Shown: piece by piece, positions 36,211 through 47,515 of the stretch | How positions within the stretch are numbered: the first letter of the stretch is position 1 | How the letters are laid out: each line of letters opens with the position of its first letter | Assembly: GCF_014839805.1 (NCBI RefSeq) | Contig: NC_051130.1 | Coordinates: 5,518,001 to 5,582,000 of the forward strand | DNA from: Manduca sexta | Lineage: Eukaryota; Arthropoda; Insecta; Lepidoptera; Sphingidae | Reading direction: 5' to 3' | DNA length: 64,000 nucleotides | Notes under the pieces: model-generated | Database searches by the model: none | Told to the model about the DNA's origin: nothing | What the model saw: the letters and a program-made list of their open reading frames with translations, nothing else | Translations under genes and position numbers: made by a program

Positions 36211-36432
36211 TTGATGATGACTCTTTTAATCTACATATTATGGCTGGCTTCATCAAATTCTAATTGGAAACTTTGCTATCAGTTTGATGAAGCCAACTAT
36301 TTCACTTCACTTGGTTTAGATATTGTTGATGTAGCTTCCAACTTGCAAGGGAACATTGCTGTTAACAGCTCTAGTTATGGTATTAAGGTACAAATAAACA
36401 CACATATGAACGAAAATATTTTATTGCTATGA
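36211..36432 (+). CDS. weak candidate small ORF, signal-peptide-like start
   Basis: A 73-codon frame. It begins MMMTLLIYILWLASS, a short hydrophobic stretch resembling a secretory signal, followed by a mixed polar segment with FDEANYFTSLGLDIVDV and NSSSYGIK. Codons look ordinary. It may be either a complete small secreted protein or an exon: CTTTGCTATCAG at about 36271-36282 could be an acceptor and AAG/GTACAA at about 36390 a donor, which would give an exon FDEAN...SYGIK. The frame contains perfect 13-bp inverted arms, TGGCTTCATCAAA (36245-36257) and TTTGATGAAGCCA (36283-36295), which is odd for coding DNA. I recognise no homologue. It may equally be a chance frame. Confidence 0.2.
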   Translation: MMMTLLIYILWLASSNSNWKLCYQFDEANYFTSLGLDIVDVASNLQGNIAVNSSSYGIKVQINTHMNENILLL

Positions 36433-36639
36433 ACTAAATCACTGAAAAGAGTACGCCTAACTCAGCGCCATTCACTAAGCATAAACAAAGTAACAATTGA
36501 CGAATTCCGTAACACAAGATCCTAAAGTAGTTAGATATTTGAATATTTACACGTTTGCCGTAAGCTGACGGAATATTTCCTATACACAACAATCACCACT
36601 CGACGACTGATAAGCTTTCTACAAATAAAAATTAATCAC

Positions 36640-36869
36640 TTTAAAACATTTTTGTTCATTTTTATTTCAAACTCTTAATAAAACGCGCCGTCTTATACAT
36701 AACCAACTTATTTAAGAGGAAATCTTTAGAATTTGATATATTATCTACATAGTTTATAGTTTAAATATACAAGTATAACCATTCACTTCTTGACATAAGC
36801 GGTAGATGATCCAACGGAATAAACACTTTTAGGTAAGTAAATTGATTGTTTAGTTACATTAAACTAACA
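36640..36869 (-). terminator. membralin 3' UTR with likely poly(A) signal
   Basis: Directly downstream of the membralin stop codon on the minus strand. The first good AATAAA hexamer (plus-strand TTTATT at 36661-36666) lies about 205 bp after the stop, so cleavage would be expected around 36640-36650. The extent is inferred from the hexamer only; no transcript evidence is available. Other A/T-rich hexamers nearby could also be used. Confidence 0.4.
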
Positions 36870-37595
36870 CTAATCTACGTCGTCGGTCTCGGGAGAAGCT
36901 CTGGGAGCTAGCCTTTCTTTAGCCACTTCTGCTTCGTTAGTTACCAGAGGCGGATCGTCATTGTTTACTTCGATCCTCTCTTTTCGTCTGCGATCTAGAG
37001 TCGAAGTCTCGGCTTCAACGTTAGCTACTTCCACGTTGTCGTCTCCGGCTGCTTCAGGCAAGAGATTCTCGATGTTATTCACGTTTGAATTACTACCAAC
37101 TATTTTCACTTCAGATTGGGAGTTTTTCCTAGCAATTACTTCTATTTTGATGGCATTTTCTCCGTTCGTAGCATTAGTATCTTTATCAGTGTTTCTGATT
37201 TCGTCAGTGGATGGCGCGGCGAGAGCGCGCTCTTCAGTTTCAGGCTGTGCTGGAGCTGTAGTTTCAACTACGTTAGTATCCGTAGGCCTATTTAATATCA
37301 CTTCACCCGTGTGAGTGGTGTTAGTCTGCGCAGTGGACACAGACGGCGAGGTCTGCGTGGTAGACTGTGCAGTGTTTTGGACAGTTTGTGTCGTGGACTG
37401 CGTTGTGGGTGGAGAAGCTTGCGTGCCGGTGCCTGGTGCGTCGTGGTAAGCGGCACCGCTGGCCATAGCGGCTATCCCAGCCAACCCCATCATACCGGCC
37501 ATGCCACGGTGCGTACGCAATAGAACTTGCTGCAGCTGAGCTTGTTGTAGTATTACCGGCAACTCGTAGTGATGGAAGAAATACAGCATGGAGTG
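36870..37595 (-). CDS. membralin, terminal coding exon
   Basis: The last coding exon of membralin, an ER multipass membrane protein. In mammals membralin works with the RNF185 ubiquitin ligase in ER-associated degradation of membrane proteins. The exon encodes 241 residues and a TAG stop. It opens with HSMLYFFHHYELPVILQQ, which matches the conserved membralin C-terminal core (HSM-YFFHHYELP-ILQQ in animals). An AQLQQVLLRTHRG helix and a G/A/M-rich stretch follow, then about 190 residues of low-complexity tail: first S/T/Q-rich (TTQ repeats), later acidic (N/D/E-rich with RRRKER). The tail is the usual fast-diverging part. The acceptor TTTTTGTTTCAG lies at 37596 upward, and the phase-0 junction joins exactly to the exon at 45675-45774. 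Confidence 0.93.
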   Translation of the reverse strand, partial: HSMLYFFHHYELPVILQQAQLQQVLLRTHRGMAGMMGLAGIAAMASGAAYHDAPGTGTQASPPTTQSTTQTVQNTAQSTTQTSPSVSTAQTNTTHTGEVILNRPTDTNVVETTAPAQPETEERALAAPSTDEIRNTDKDTNATNGENAIKIEVIARKNSQSEVKIVGSNSNVNNIENLLPEAAGDDNVEVANVEAETSTLDRRRKERIEVNNDDPPLVTNEAEVAKERLAPRASPETDDVD

Positions 37596-40500
37596 CTGAA
37601 ACAAAAACATTATATTATGAAATGCTCTGAGGGTTTCAATATTGTTATTTTATTGTCTTTAGTAAACATGGTAGTACTTTTTAACGAAAAACCAATAAGT
37701 AGAAAAGAGATAAGCGCGTGGTTTGCGCGACGGTTACGATTGCCAATGTGTTTGTAAACGATACTAGAGCAGGTTATGAGACACGTTCAACGAACTGAGC
37801 AAAACTCTTTCAGACAAATAAATGAGCGACTCGTGACGATGTCTTCACTCCTCTCGTCTTTATTTATTTATTTCTGGGTCAAAGTTCCCTCCCCTCACGA
37901 CGTCCGACATAAGTTTTAATTAAGAAACTTGTGACCGCTCCTAACTCAACTTTTATTTGAAATTATATTTTCTGATCCCCCCGTTTTGATTTTTTCCGAG
38001 TGGCGGCTACGCAACGGGTTACGGGTGGGGACAAGTTGCGACACCTTCATGATTTATTATTCCCCGCGTACAGGATGCTTCAACGGCAAATTGAAAGAAT
38101 TTGGGCAACATTCTTTGCATTTATTTTGTATGAAGAGTGCGAATACAGTTAATATTATAGTATGATTTAACATTTTATCACATTGTTGTGTTTAGTTTAG
38201 TTAGTTTAGATTAGTTTTTAATCTATGATTAGATTTTGATGACTATGACTTAACTAGATTGCGGCAACATTTACTTTGATTTGATTTTAACGTTTATAGC
38301 GACAAACTTATCTCACCTCAAGGTATGCTATTGGACTTCAAGGAAGTGAATAATATAGTCACTCGTTGTGTCTCATCTATTCCTCTCAAGATTAGAGACT
38401 ATATTGTTAGAATTCTATTCCTGGACGACGTTATTCCAAATTGGTATGACTGAAAGCATCGTTTACTCATAATTTCCACGATCAACAAAACAACTCCAAA
38501 ATAATCTTGTACTGACAAACTAGCGCTTTTTGGACCGTCTGCAAGATACTATCCATTATTTATTTGTATCGAAATAAAAACGCGATATTGAAATAGGTCC
38601 ATGCAAACATATACAGATGGGACATCGGAACACACAAGTGGAGCGTGTACGCTCCGCATTTTCCGAACATTATTCGGCGTTAATTAACACGACCCGATGG
38701 TGGTCCCAGCCCAATCTGTTCGCAGATCATCGCCATAGCAAATATAAAAAAGGATCAAACGTTTAAAAGGTATTTAATGGACAGAGATGATGCCCTTTTA
38801 TACGGCCATTAAAATCGGTCGCTTTGAGATTTACCGGCCACCCTGTTAGACGGATACGTGAATAAAAAACGAGATCTCTTTTTATCAATTTTCACATCGT
38901 TTGTAACAGATTACAACGGCTTTTTTGCCCGGGCTAAAAAGCGTGGCTTTAAGTCGCGTCCGCTTTAGAGGTTGTGAAATTTCAGTGCTTGGTAAATTAA
39001 CATTTTTATAGCATAGGTTCATGAATTGGTTAACATTAGATTCAGATATCAACACTAGCCAAGATAGTGAAGAATTATGATTGTGCCGCTGGCTTTCCAC
39101 GGGATAAGGGATTCAAATGAGAAAGGGGTAAAGATAACCAGACATTTTTACACTATCAATTACCTACATTTTTATTCTTTCTATGACATATACCCATTTA
39201 ATAACCTGAGACTATAAATTATTCTAAGAAAACAATAGACAAGATCAAACCCAACGCTTTGTCAAAGAAACAAAGAAATTGCCTTATAATTTTTACAGAG
39301 CCATAATAGTAAGTCGTTTATACAACAGGCCAGGTTAATACCTAACTTCTAACGCCGACTTAAAACACTTCAAAGGCGGACGAAAGTTCTTTGCGGTGAT
39401 AAATTTTTTAGCCGCAAAATTGTCTTAAACACTTTACGGTCGGCGCGTTGATTATGCCGAGACGGAACAAAACTCCGACAAAAAAGTTATTTTGACTTAA
39501 AATGCAGAGAAAAGTATGGCGTTGCACGGTTTTTGTGTGTACGTCTATTTATGTTGTGTATTCTTGTTCTATTCAAAGAAAATACAATTAGTAAATAATT
39601 CCAATTGATTATAAATGGTTGCGATCGCAATTTAAAGTCAATATAAACAATTGGCTAATACTGAAACAGAATTCACTATTATCTTCTTCTTCGGGGTTTT
39701 ACCATTCATTTGGTGGTAGCTATCCCTGCAGATCTTTTACTACAAATCTGAGTTTATTGTCGTTTGTATTTAAGTCCACTTCAAAATATAAGTATTATTC
39801 AAATTTATATTCAAAATATAAATTCAGAAGACATAATAAACTTAAAACTACACGAACTTAAAAATTATAACTAATTAAAGGCCACAATACAACAATCGCG
39901 CGAATATCGTCGTTAAGAACTTGCCCTAAAGGAAACAACTAATTGTATGTACGCTGAACAAAGTAAGCCGCTAACAGTGTTTGACTTAACTATAATTTGC
40001 AAGAGATCTGCAAGATTACAACACTTTACAGCGTTCCGTTAGCGTGATGGCGGACGTTTTCTGTTGATTTAGGACTTGACAGAAATTAACTAAAGTGCGG
40101 CTATTATAGCTCCGGCATGAACGAGACGCTATATTATTTCGAGTGCTAGTTTTATACGCAATATAATGTTAACAATTATAAATTTTCCTTTGTGACCTTG
40201 ATCTATAGTATGATAGAGATTTTTGGCGATTTATTAATCAATTATTTAGGAGCGCTAAGAGATAAGTATTAATTTTCCATTAATCGCTTTACGAAGTGCA
40301 ATTCGTCACTGAAGACTACGCCGTTATCAATCGATTCGCGTCTCTATTATACTGATCATAGTAATCAAATTAAATTTTAAACATCAGCTAACTTTAAAAA
40401 CCGATAGATCTGAAACATGATTTTTATTAATAACCCGACACGGCCGATGATTATGAGATAAGCCCCCACTTTGCATTCCGAGGAGGCTTGTTGTGACGTC

Positions 40501-41807
40501 ACCCTCGGCGCTGTAATCCTGAGCCTACACCCCGCGCTTGCTTGCTTTCCGACGCACAAGAAATTATCCCTGAATTTGTTGTAGCTCCGACGGCATTTCC
40601 ATTATGTCGTGTATTATATATTATGTACTGTGAACGTGTCACGGGCTTATTGTGAAAGCATCGTCATTTTTATGTGTTAATATTAAATTCAGATAATATT
40701 TAATTCATGGTGTTTGAACGCATTTATACTTGTAACAAATAAATAATTATAATAAAGATTTCAAGCAACATATTTCTGAACTATGTTGATTATTTCCTAA
40801 TCACAATTATACATAAAGTGTACAACATTTTGATCCGTCACTAGGTATCTAAATTTGCAATTAGCACCGCCCTATTGGTTTCTTTGCGGATATCATTCAT
40901 TTGTCAGCAGACATTTTTACTTCACTAATTTAAAAATCGCACCAAAAATATGTAACCTTTAAAATATAAGTTAATTTCAAAATAAAAGCGTGCGAGATAC
41001 AAGTAATATAATGCCTCGACATCGACATGATGCCTCGAGGTAAAAATGTATCGATCATATAAGTTTCAACGGGATTCGTGTGAAATGTTGACTATTTTAA
41101 TTATTATTGACTTAAAAACGAGACGAGGCGTAAAATATAACGATTACGAGGAAATTAACATAATGCATCATAATCAACATTTTCTTTGCGACACATAGTT
41201 CGATAAGCAAAATATAAGTAAAGACCTATTGCTGTAATTCTGAAGTTGACTTGTACTGCTACGGAGAATTCTATGGAAATCAGCACAGTAACTGAAAAAA
41301 TTACAGGTTTCAAAGTTTATACATTTATATAATTTCCATACGTAAATATTATATTTAATAACATTTAACTGACAACCCTGTCATCACTGCCAATTAACAT
41401 CTACATGAAATGATTAAGTAGCATTCGTTGAAGATGCGAGGTACGATGTACACCCATGCTGATGACTTATCAGACTGATTCTACCCTAAAACATACGACC
41501 GCAATTTGGCAGCGGATTATATTTGTATACTAATACGTATTGCACCACGAAAGATTCCAATAAACTAGCTTAAATCTTTCACGCACCATTTCCCTCTGAA
41601 TAAATAATCCACCTAAGTTCATTTACATTTTGATTCTAGCTATACAAAATAAAATTCGCTTACAAAATAGAGACTATAAAATACACGGATTAACTCACAC
41701 CTTAACCCTTTTTCTACTCGACATTACCTATATCGCAAGTGGCACGGTGGCACACAAACGATGAGATCAGATCGATATACGAGCGAGCACGGGTATCGCT
41801 ATTCGCT

Positions 41808-41855
41808 ACCCGGGTGGGTATATCGGTACCCGGGCAAGTATATCAGTACCCGGTC
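41808..41855 (+). repeat. 20-bp tandem repeat, 2.4 units
   Basis: ACCCGGGTGGGTATATCGGT at 41808 is followed by ACCCGGGCAAGTATATCAGT at 41828 and a partial ACCCGGTC at 41848. A related GGGTATCGCTATTCGCT lies just upstream. It sits within the last intron of membralin. Probably a small minisatellite. Confidence 0.75.
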
Positions 41856-43359
41856 AGGCCATGTTATTAACTTCCGCGCGCCGTTGCCACCGGATATCGA
41901 CGCCGGAGTCGATCTGTGCCAGACACTGCACCGTATTGCACATTGTGTGTTATGAGACATATCTATGACCATTATGTTAGATCTCGATTCACATATTATA
42001 ACGAATGGTTGGATGTTTATAAAAAATCACTCTTAAACCGATGAAGATAGAGATGATATTTGTAAGCGAAATACGCAATGAGTGCCACTAAGTTTAATGA
42101 AACGTAGACGGCCCAGGAAAAAGTAGCAAAGCTACTGTCATGAAAAAAATAACATTGCGAAATACAACATTGAGATTAATGACTAACTAAATGCGCCAAA
42201 CTACTTACAACCTACACTTTTTTATTGAGTTCTTTAACATTGTGTACACCACTATGCACTATGCATGCGAAAATAGACTAAAAATGATACATATTTTTGT
42301 TAAAACCAACCGTCATACTCATACCGATACAATAGGTAGATACGCACCTATATCACAGGTACGGTTTACTTCAATGCACTAATTGCTGTAATAGCAAATG
42401 TGCCCAATATCCGTTTACTATGTGTACGCATCCATCACACGCCAAATTATTGGACGGACGTGTCGCGATTATGAACTTCCTGTCGGTGCCTTGTTCTGTT
42501 TATGTTATATAGTTATCCTTGTTTAGTTATAATCAGAATATAATGGAGGCTATTAGCATTATAGTTCGATAGTTGATTGTGATTCAAATATGTACACATA
42601 TGGCTAGGTTTTTCTCGCATTCTTGTTAGTTTTGTGTATAGGTATAATTATATATGAGTGCGTGAAGAGAAAACGATGTACCGCTTTTTAGACACATTGC
42701 GCGCTTGGAAGAGTGAGATTTTCTATGATCAAAGTTCATATAGAGAGCAGAAAAAAATATATGTATATGTGTTACAAATGTATTAAATTCGACGTTCGAA
42801 TTTTAACGAGCGGACGACAATTACTATGGAATAAAAATTCACCATTCCACTGAGCAACAGTGCAGGTTCTTATTAATGTTTTTTCTTACTCGGATAAATA
42901 GTTTCAGAAATAGGCTCCTAGATCCAAATTCACAATCTTTACTACTTATATCAATGTAGAAGTTATTGCCTGCCGGAAAGTTATTTACGAAGCCAATGAA
43001 TTCTCAAATGCGTTTGCAGTTTTAGAAAATTAAAATTACCTTTCCTCTCACAATTATTCTACTTAATAGCAATAATGTAATGTTTATTTGATAGTTGCAC
43101 ACATGTGGTACAGTGATGCGCGGAAAACGTCGTCACGCGTCGAAACGCCAGCATCCCGGCGTCCCCCGGGCCCCGGGGCGACCAGGAGAAAATATTACAC
43201 GCGTTGATGTTATTTGGATTGGCCCGGGATACATTTGACAAAACTTTAACGCATTGCCGTGGCGGCATGGCGAGTCAATTTTTGATAACAGGCGAAATAA
43301 TAACGTCTCGTTTGTACCTTTTTTTTAAATAGATAATTCAGACATATATAAATATAAAC

Positions 43360-43580
43360 ACACGCACACGCCTTTATTTCGAAGGGGTAGGCAGAGGCGC
43401 CACTGGTTCACGCATTTTCAGTCGTGTGTATTTCTTCCCATGATGTGATAGGGGGCGATCCTATTACCATATCAGCCACAAATTCCAGAGTCCGATCTGA
43501 TACTGATTACAAAACCCAATATCACTTAGTCCGACCCGGGGACGTAATCCGAGACCACACAACTACGCCCCGTTACAGTG
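43360..43580 (-). mobile_element. tRNA-derived SINE, reversed, in membralin intron
   Basis: On the minus strand: GGGGCGTAGTTGTG (A-box region, about 43572), then a decayed B-box zone GATTACGTCCCCGGGTCGG. Then come AGTGATATTGGGTTTTG, CAGTATCAGATCGGACTCTG, GAATTTGTGGC, CGCCCCCTATCACATCATGG and GCGCCTCTGCCTACCCCTTC. Block order and spacing match the SINE at 8040-8300, and the copy is nearly full length. The B box has lost GGTTCGA, so internal pol III activity is probably gone. No clear target duplication was found. It has the same orientation as the host gene, so it lies in sense in the intron. Confidence 0.8.
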
Positions 43581-45650
43581 AAAATATAGATTTATTTATA
43601 TAAAAGTTCACGCATAAAGTACATAATCAATACATGGATACATTTTATATGACTAATTACTATAAACGTATAAAGAAATATATTTTATATATTATTATTT
43701 CTATATGGTATTTATTTGCGCCATTCAGTCTTCATAATTTAATCCTTCTAAAATCAACACAAACATCACAGCTATAAAATAACTGATGAACAAGTGCAAG
43801 GTATTTTGTGTCTAATATTATCAATGTTTAAGTCCCCTATCGTTTGTGTACACAAGTCTCGTATAGCAGTATGTCACAGGAACGCATGGGGACGTGATTT
43901 GTTGACAAATGGACGCACGCCGAAAACCCCTGTCGGCTGTGCAGGTTTTCTTTTATTTCAAGAATAATTCACAATGTTGTAAGACTGTGAGAAAATTATA
44001 AAATACTGTCTGCCCCATTTTGTAGCATAATACCTATAGAATTCTGGGTGCTTTCAGTTAATTCGCGGTTCATTAAATATGAGAAAGCATACAAATATAA
44101 TACACATAAAACAAAATACAACTTAAGCAGGTACTTTATTTTAATCAAAATAAACTGAATTAATCAATCAGATATTATTGAACCCTTAGAAAATTCTGAT
44201 TAAAGTTAAATTGTCGCACTCCAGACTTTTGATGTCGAAGAAATCTCCGAATGTCGGGAAGGGATGCGTCAGTAAATTATCTAACAAAATAAAAAATAGT
44301 TTTCTTATATTCTCGGTACCCGAAATTTTATCAAAAGTACTTATTCCGTGGGTCCTGTTCTCTCAAAAAAGTGAAAAGATGAAACAATTAAACCATTGAA
44401 AGTAAATAATTACTTTACGTGTCCCTTTGCTACGTTCCTTACCCATTAAACTATGTAATTATTGACAAACCATCGGACTAGAACATATTTAATATTTATA
44501 CATCTCTACTCTTATTATAATAAGATACCAACAAAATAAATATTTAACAAATACTCTTTAAAACATTCATATTTATATAGAATATACTTTGATAGATGAA
44601 ATACCACTTAAACAAACTTCATTTGTATAGTATTACACAACTTCAGGGCACAAAAATTTAAAATCATGCCGATTGATTTTCCATGAAAAATGAAATGTTA
44701 GGAATACTTTAAACATCCACTGGCAAAAAATAATATGGGGTTAAATAGTTGATTAATTTAACTGTGAACGGTCTGCGTAACGAGTGCGAGACAGGAGCGA
44801 GGCGGTTTCGGGCCGAGTGCGTAGCGTCGCCCGCCGCGGCATGAGTTCGACATCAAAGTGCACTGGGTTTTATCTACTTCATCAGACTGATTAAACAACC
44901 GTATTATAGATCAACGGCAAAATATGTATGTTTCGCTACGGTTACATTAATTTTTATCAAAATTGAACACGACGGAATGATTTAACTTTCCCAATAGGTA
45001 TGGACCAAATGAAGTGTCCAAAACTAAATTTAAAACCCCATTGGCATTTTCCTGCTGACTTTTGAAAAGAGCTACTTCACATTACGTGAAAAAATGAGCT
45101 TCATATTGACTATCGATGTTTACGTTTTAATTAAAATCAATTTTCGGTACCGTCGCTGCAGGAAATTATGCACGAAAATCGTGGAATATCGTAATTACAC
45201 AAACAGACGCCGCGATTGGATACTGTATACGCGATGCACTCTCTGTGCATAATTATTTTTCACTGGCCGATCTTTGGTGATTCGAAATGTAGCCCGATAT
45301 TCATATTTAACTTTCATTCCGTTCGATATTGTAACACCCATATCCTTTCATTTTGTTGTGCCTGTATATAAAAATGTTACGAAATGAAATTGTATTTCTT
45401 ATTTTTCGTTTTTTTTTTACGTCTAAATGCATTTTTCGGACATACAAACGTATTAAATTGCTATTTGCTATGTAGTTTCCATAACGATATACAAATTAAT
45501 TTTCAAGCAATTAAACTAGAGAAATTAAGAAATTCTAGTAGTGCAAGGTCTACAAGGTGCTACAATATGTATGCAGCAGAAATTATAAACAAATTAGTTT
45601 GATTATAGTTAAGTTGGACCTATCATATCATATTTAGAGAATAGTTACTA

Positions 45651-46033
<383 letters not shown>

Positions 46034-47249
46034 AGGCGTTTTTATTTAGAGCAGATGTGTTCCGTCTCGACCAGGGAGGCACGAAATAAACGGTAGCTTA
46101 ACGTCCAGCACAGTGGCTTTGATGTTGCATTTCATATTAAAATATACGAGTATTCTACGAATAATAGTAACGCACAAATATCTCGCTTTCATAAACGTCG
46201 TTAAATGACAATTACAATCAGATGACTCACAATTCGTTCGCCCAATTCGTACTAGAAGTAGCTTCTTATAAATAAATTGTAAATATCAAAATACCTTTCT
46301 ACGATCTGATCTAAAAATCCTGCTTTCCCTTATGCAAATAAAAGACAGTAAGTAGTAGGTAGTAGTAGGTACTAGGTAGTGGTAGTGGTAGTGGTTGTAT
46401 GAAAAATTATATCTACCTATTAATGCCACAAGAAAGATCTTTGAACCCCTTTATAAGCATTTTGCGCGCAAGGGGGACTGAGAGATTTAGCATATTCAAA
46501 ATTCATATAGAGGAGTGCAGAAAAATAAAAGAAGTTACAAATATAATAAATTCCACGTTCGAGTTTCCACCGCTGAATCATCACTTGTATACATCTGTAA
46601 AAAGTCTTAAGAAATCACTATAATCATCTATTCCGACAGTACCTATTTTATACAAATATAAGTGCTACAATGTTTGTTATGAATTGTGATATTTCTCAGT
46701 ATTTATCGTTTTTCTCCGATAATATGTTATAACTAAGCTCGTGTTTTTTAACAACGTAAACACTAAACATAAACAATTTCTGGAAAAACAAAAGAATTAT
46801 GACGCACAAAATCAAACATGACATTATTATATTTCAAAACACGTTGAGAAAAATACTTTTTGTTGATGAGAGGTTGTCCACTAGACACAATGAAACTTAA
46901 GTAGGGGTCGTTATTTTATGTTCGCTAATTGGCTAACAGAAAAATAAACAATTTTGAGACGTAATATCGTAGTTGGTGTTTCCATGAAATGTTTGTGAGG
47001 ATTAGATAGTTTTACACCCACCGGCAACTCAACAATAATAAGTGCATAAAACTATCTTTACTAGGTATACCTATCGCATATTGCGTTGTTGGAATTTTGA
47101 TTTTATAATAAAATCTTCATTTTATTGTCGATACACTTCGGAGATAATGGTTCATTTAAAATGATCCTAGATACCTAATTCGGCATCTGAGTACTTAATT
47201 TATTTCAATCTCTGAACGTCTTTTTCTAAGATACGACCAAACCAAGTCT
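46034..47249. other. probable membralin upstream intron, with a small TAG-rich minisatellite
   Basis: No exon found. A TAGTAGG/TAGTGG-type short tandem lies at about 46347-46397. An open frame at 46399-46623 (+) is unrecognisable. If the remaining membralin exons lie beyond the window, this is intron. Confidence 0.45.
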
Positions 47250-47340
47250 GGAAATTGTAACGATATAGCGATTGGCTCGCCTCCCATCGTATCATGGGAC
47301 GACACACGCGCGGCAAAAACTGGGTCCCTTAGTGCCGGAA
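47250..47340 (+). repeat. SINE body fragment
   Basis: GGAAATTGTAACGATATAGC, then GATTGGCTCGCCTCCCATCG, then TATCATGGGACGACACACG, then CGGCAAAAACTGGGTCCCTT align in order with the body of the SINE at 8040-8300 (GGAATTTGTGGCGATAGGCT and so on). The tRNA-like head and the tail are missing. It is an old truncated copy. Confidence 0.65.
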
Positions 47341-47371
47341 CGGCACATTACAAGTAAAAACTGATTGCAAA

Positions 47372-47515
47372 TCTATTATAATATAAAGCAAAAGATTTCT
47401 TTGTCTGACTGATAATTTTTATTCACAGGAAGCTACATTACAGTCCTATAGGCTACTTTTTATGCCGGAATTTGTTTTTACGTGAGCAGTGCCGCAGGCA
47501 ACGTTACATATATAA
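47372..47515 (+). repeat. diverged copy of the GCGGGCAA-type repeat
   Basis: Reads TATAAAGCAAAAGATTTCTT, then TTGTCTGACTG, then CCTATAGGCTACTTTTTATG, then CCGGAA, then GCCGCAGGCAACG. The same layout (CATAGGCT followed by the CCGCGGGCAA end) occurs on the minus strand at 9125-9344. It is short, degraded and non-coding. Confidence 0.5.

Noticed and set aside
36961..37523. Plus-strand open frames opposite the membralin exon
   Set aside because: Shadows of the real minus-strand coding exon, caused by its low-complexity codons.
46343..46400. let-7-like GTAGTAGGT motif
   Set aside because: It belongs to a TAG-rich simple tandem tract. No hairpin partner and no match to the full mature sequence.
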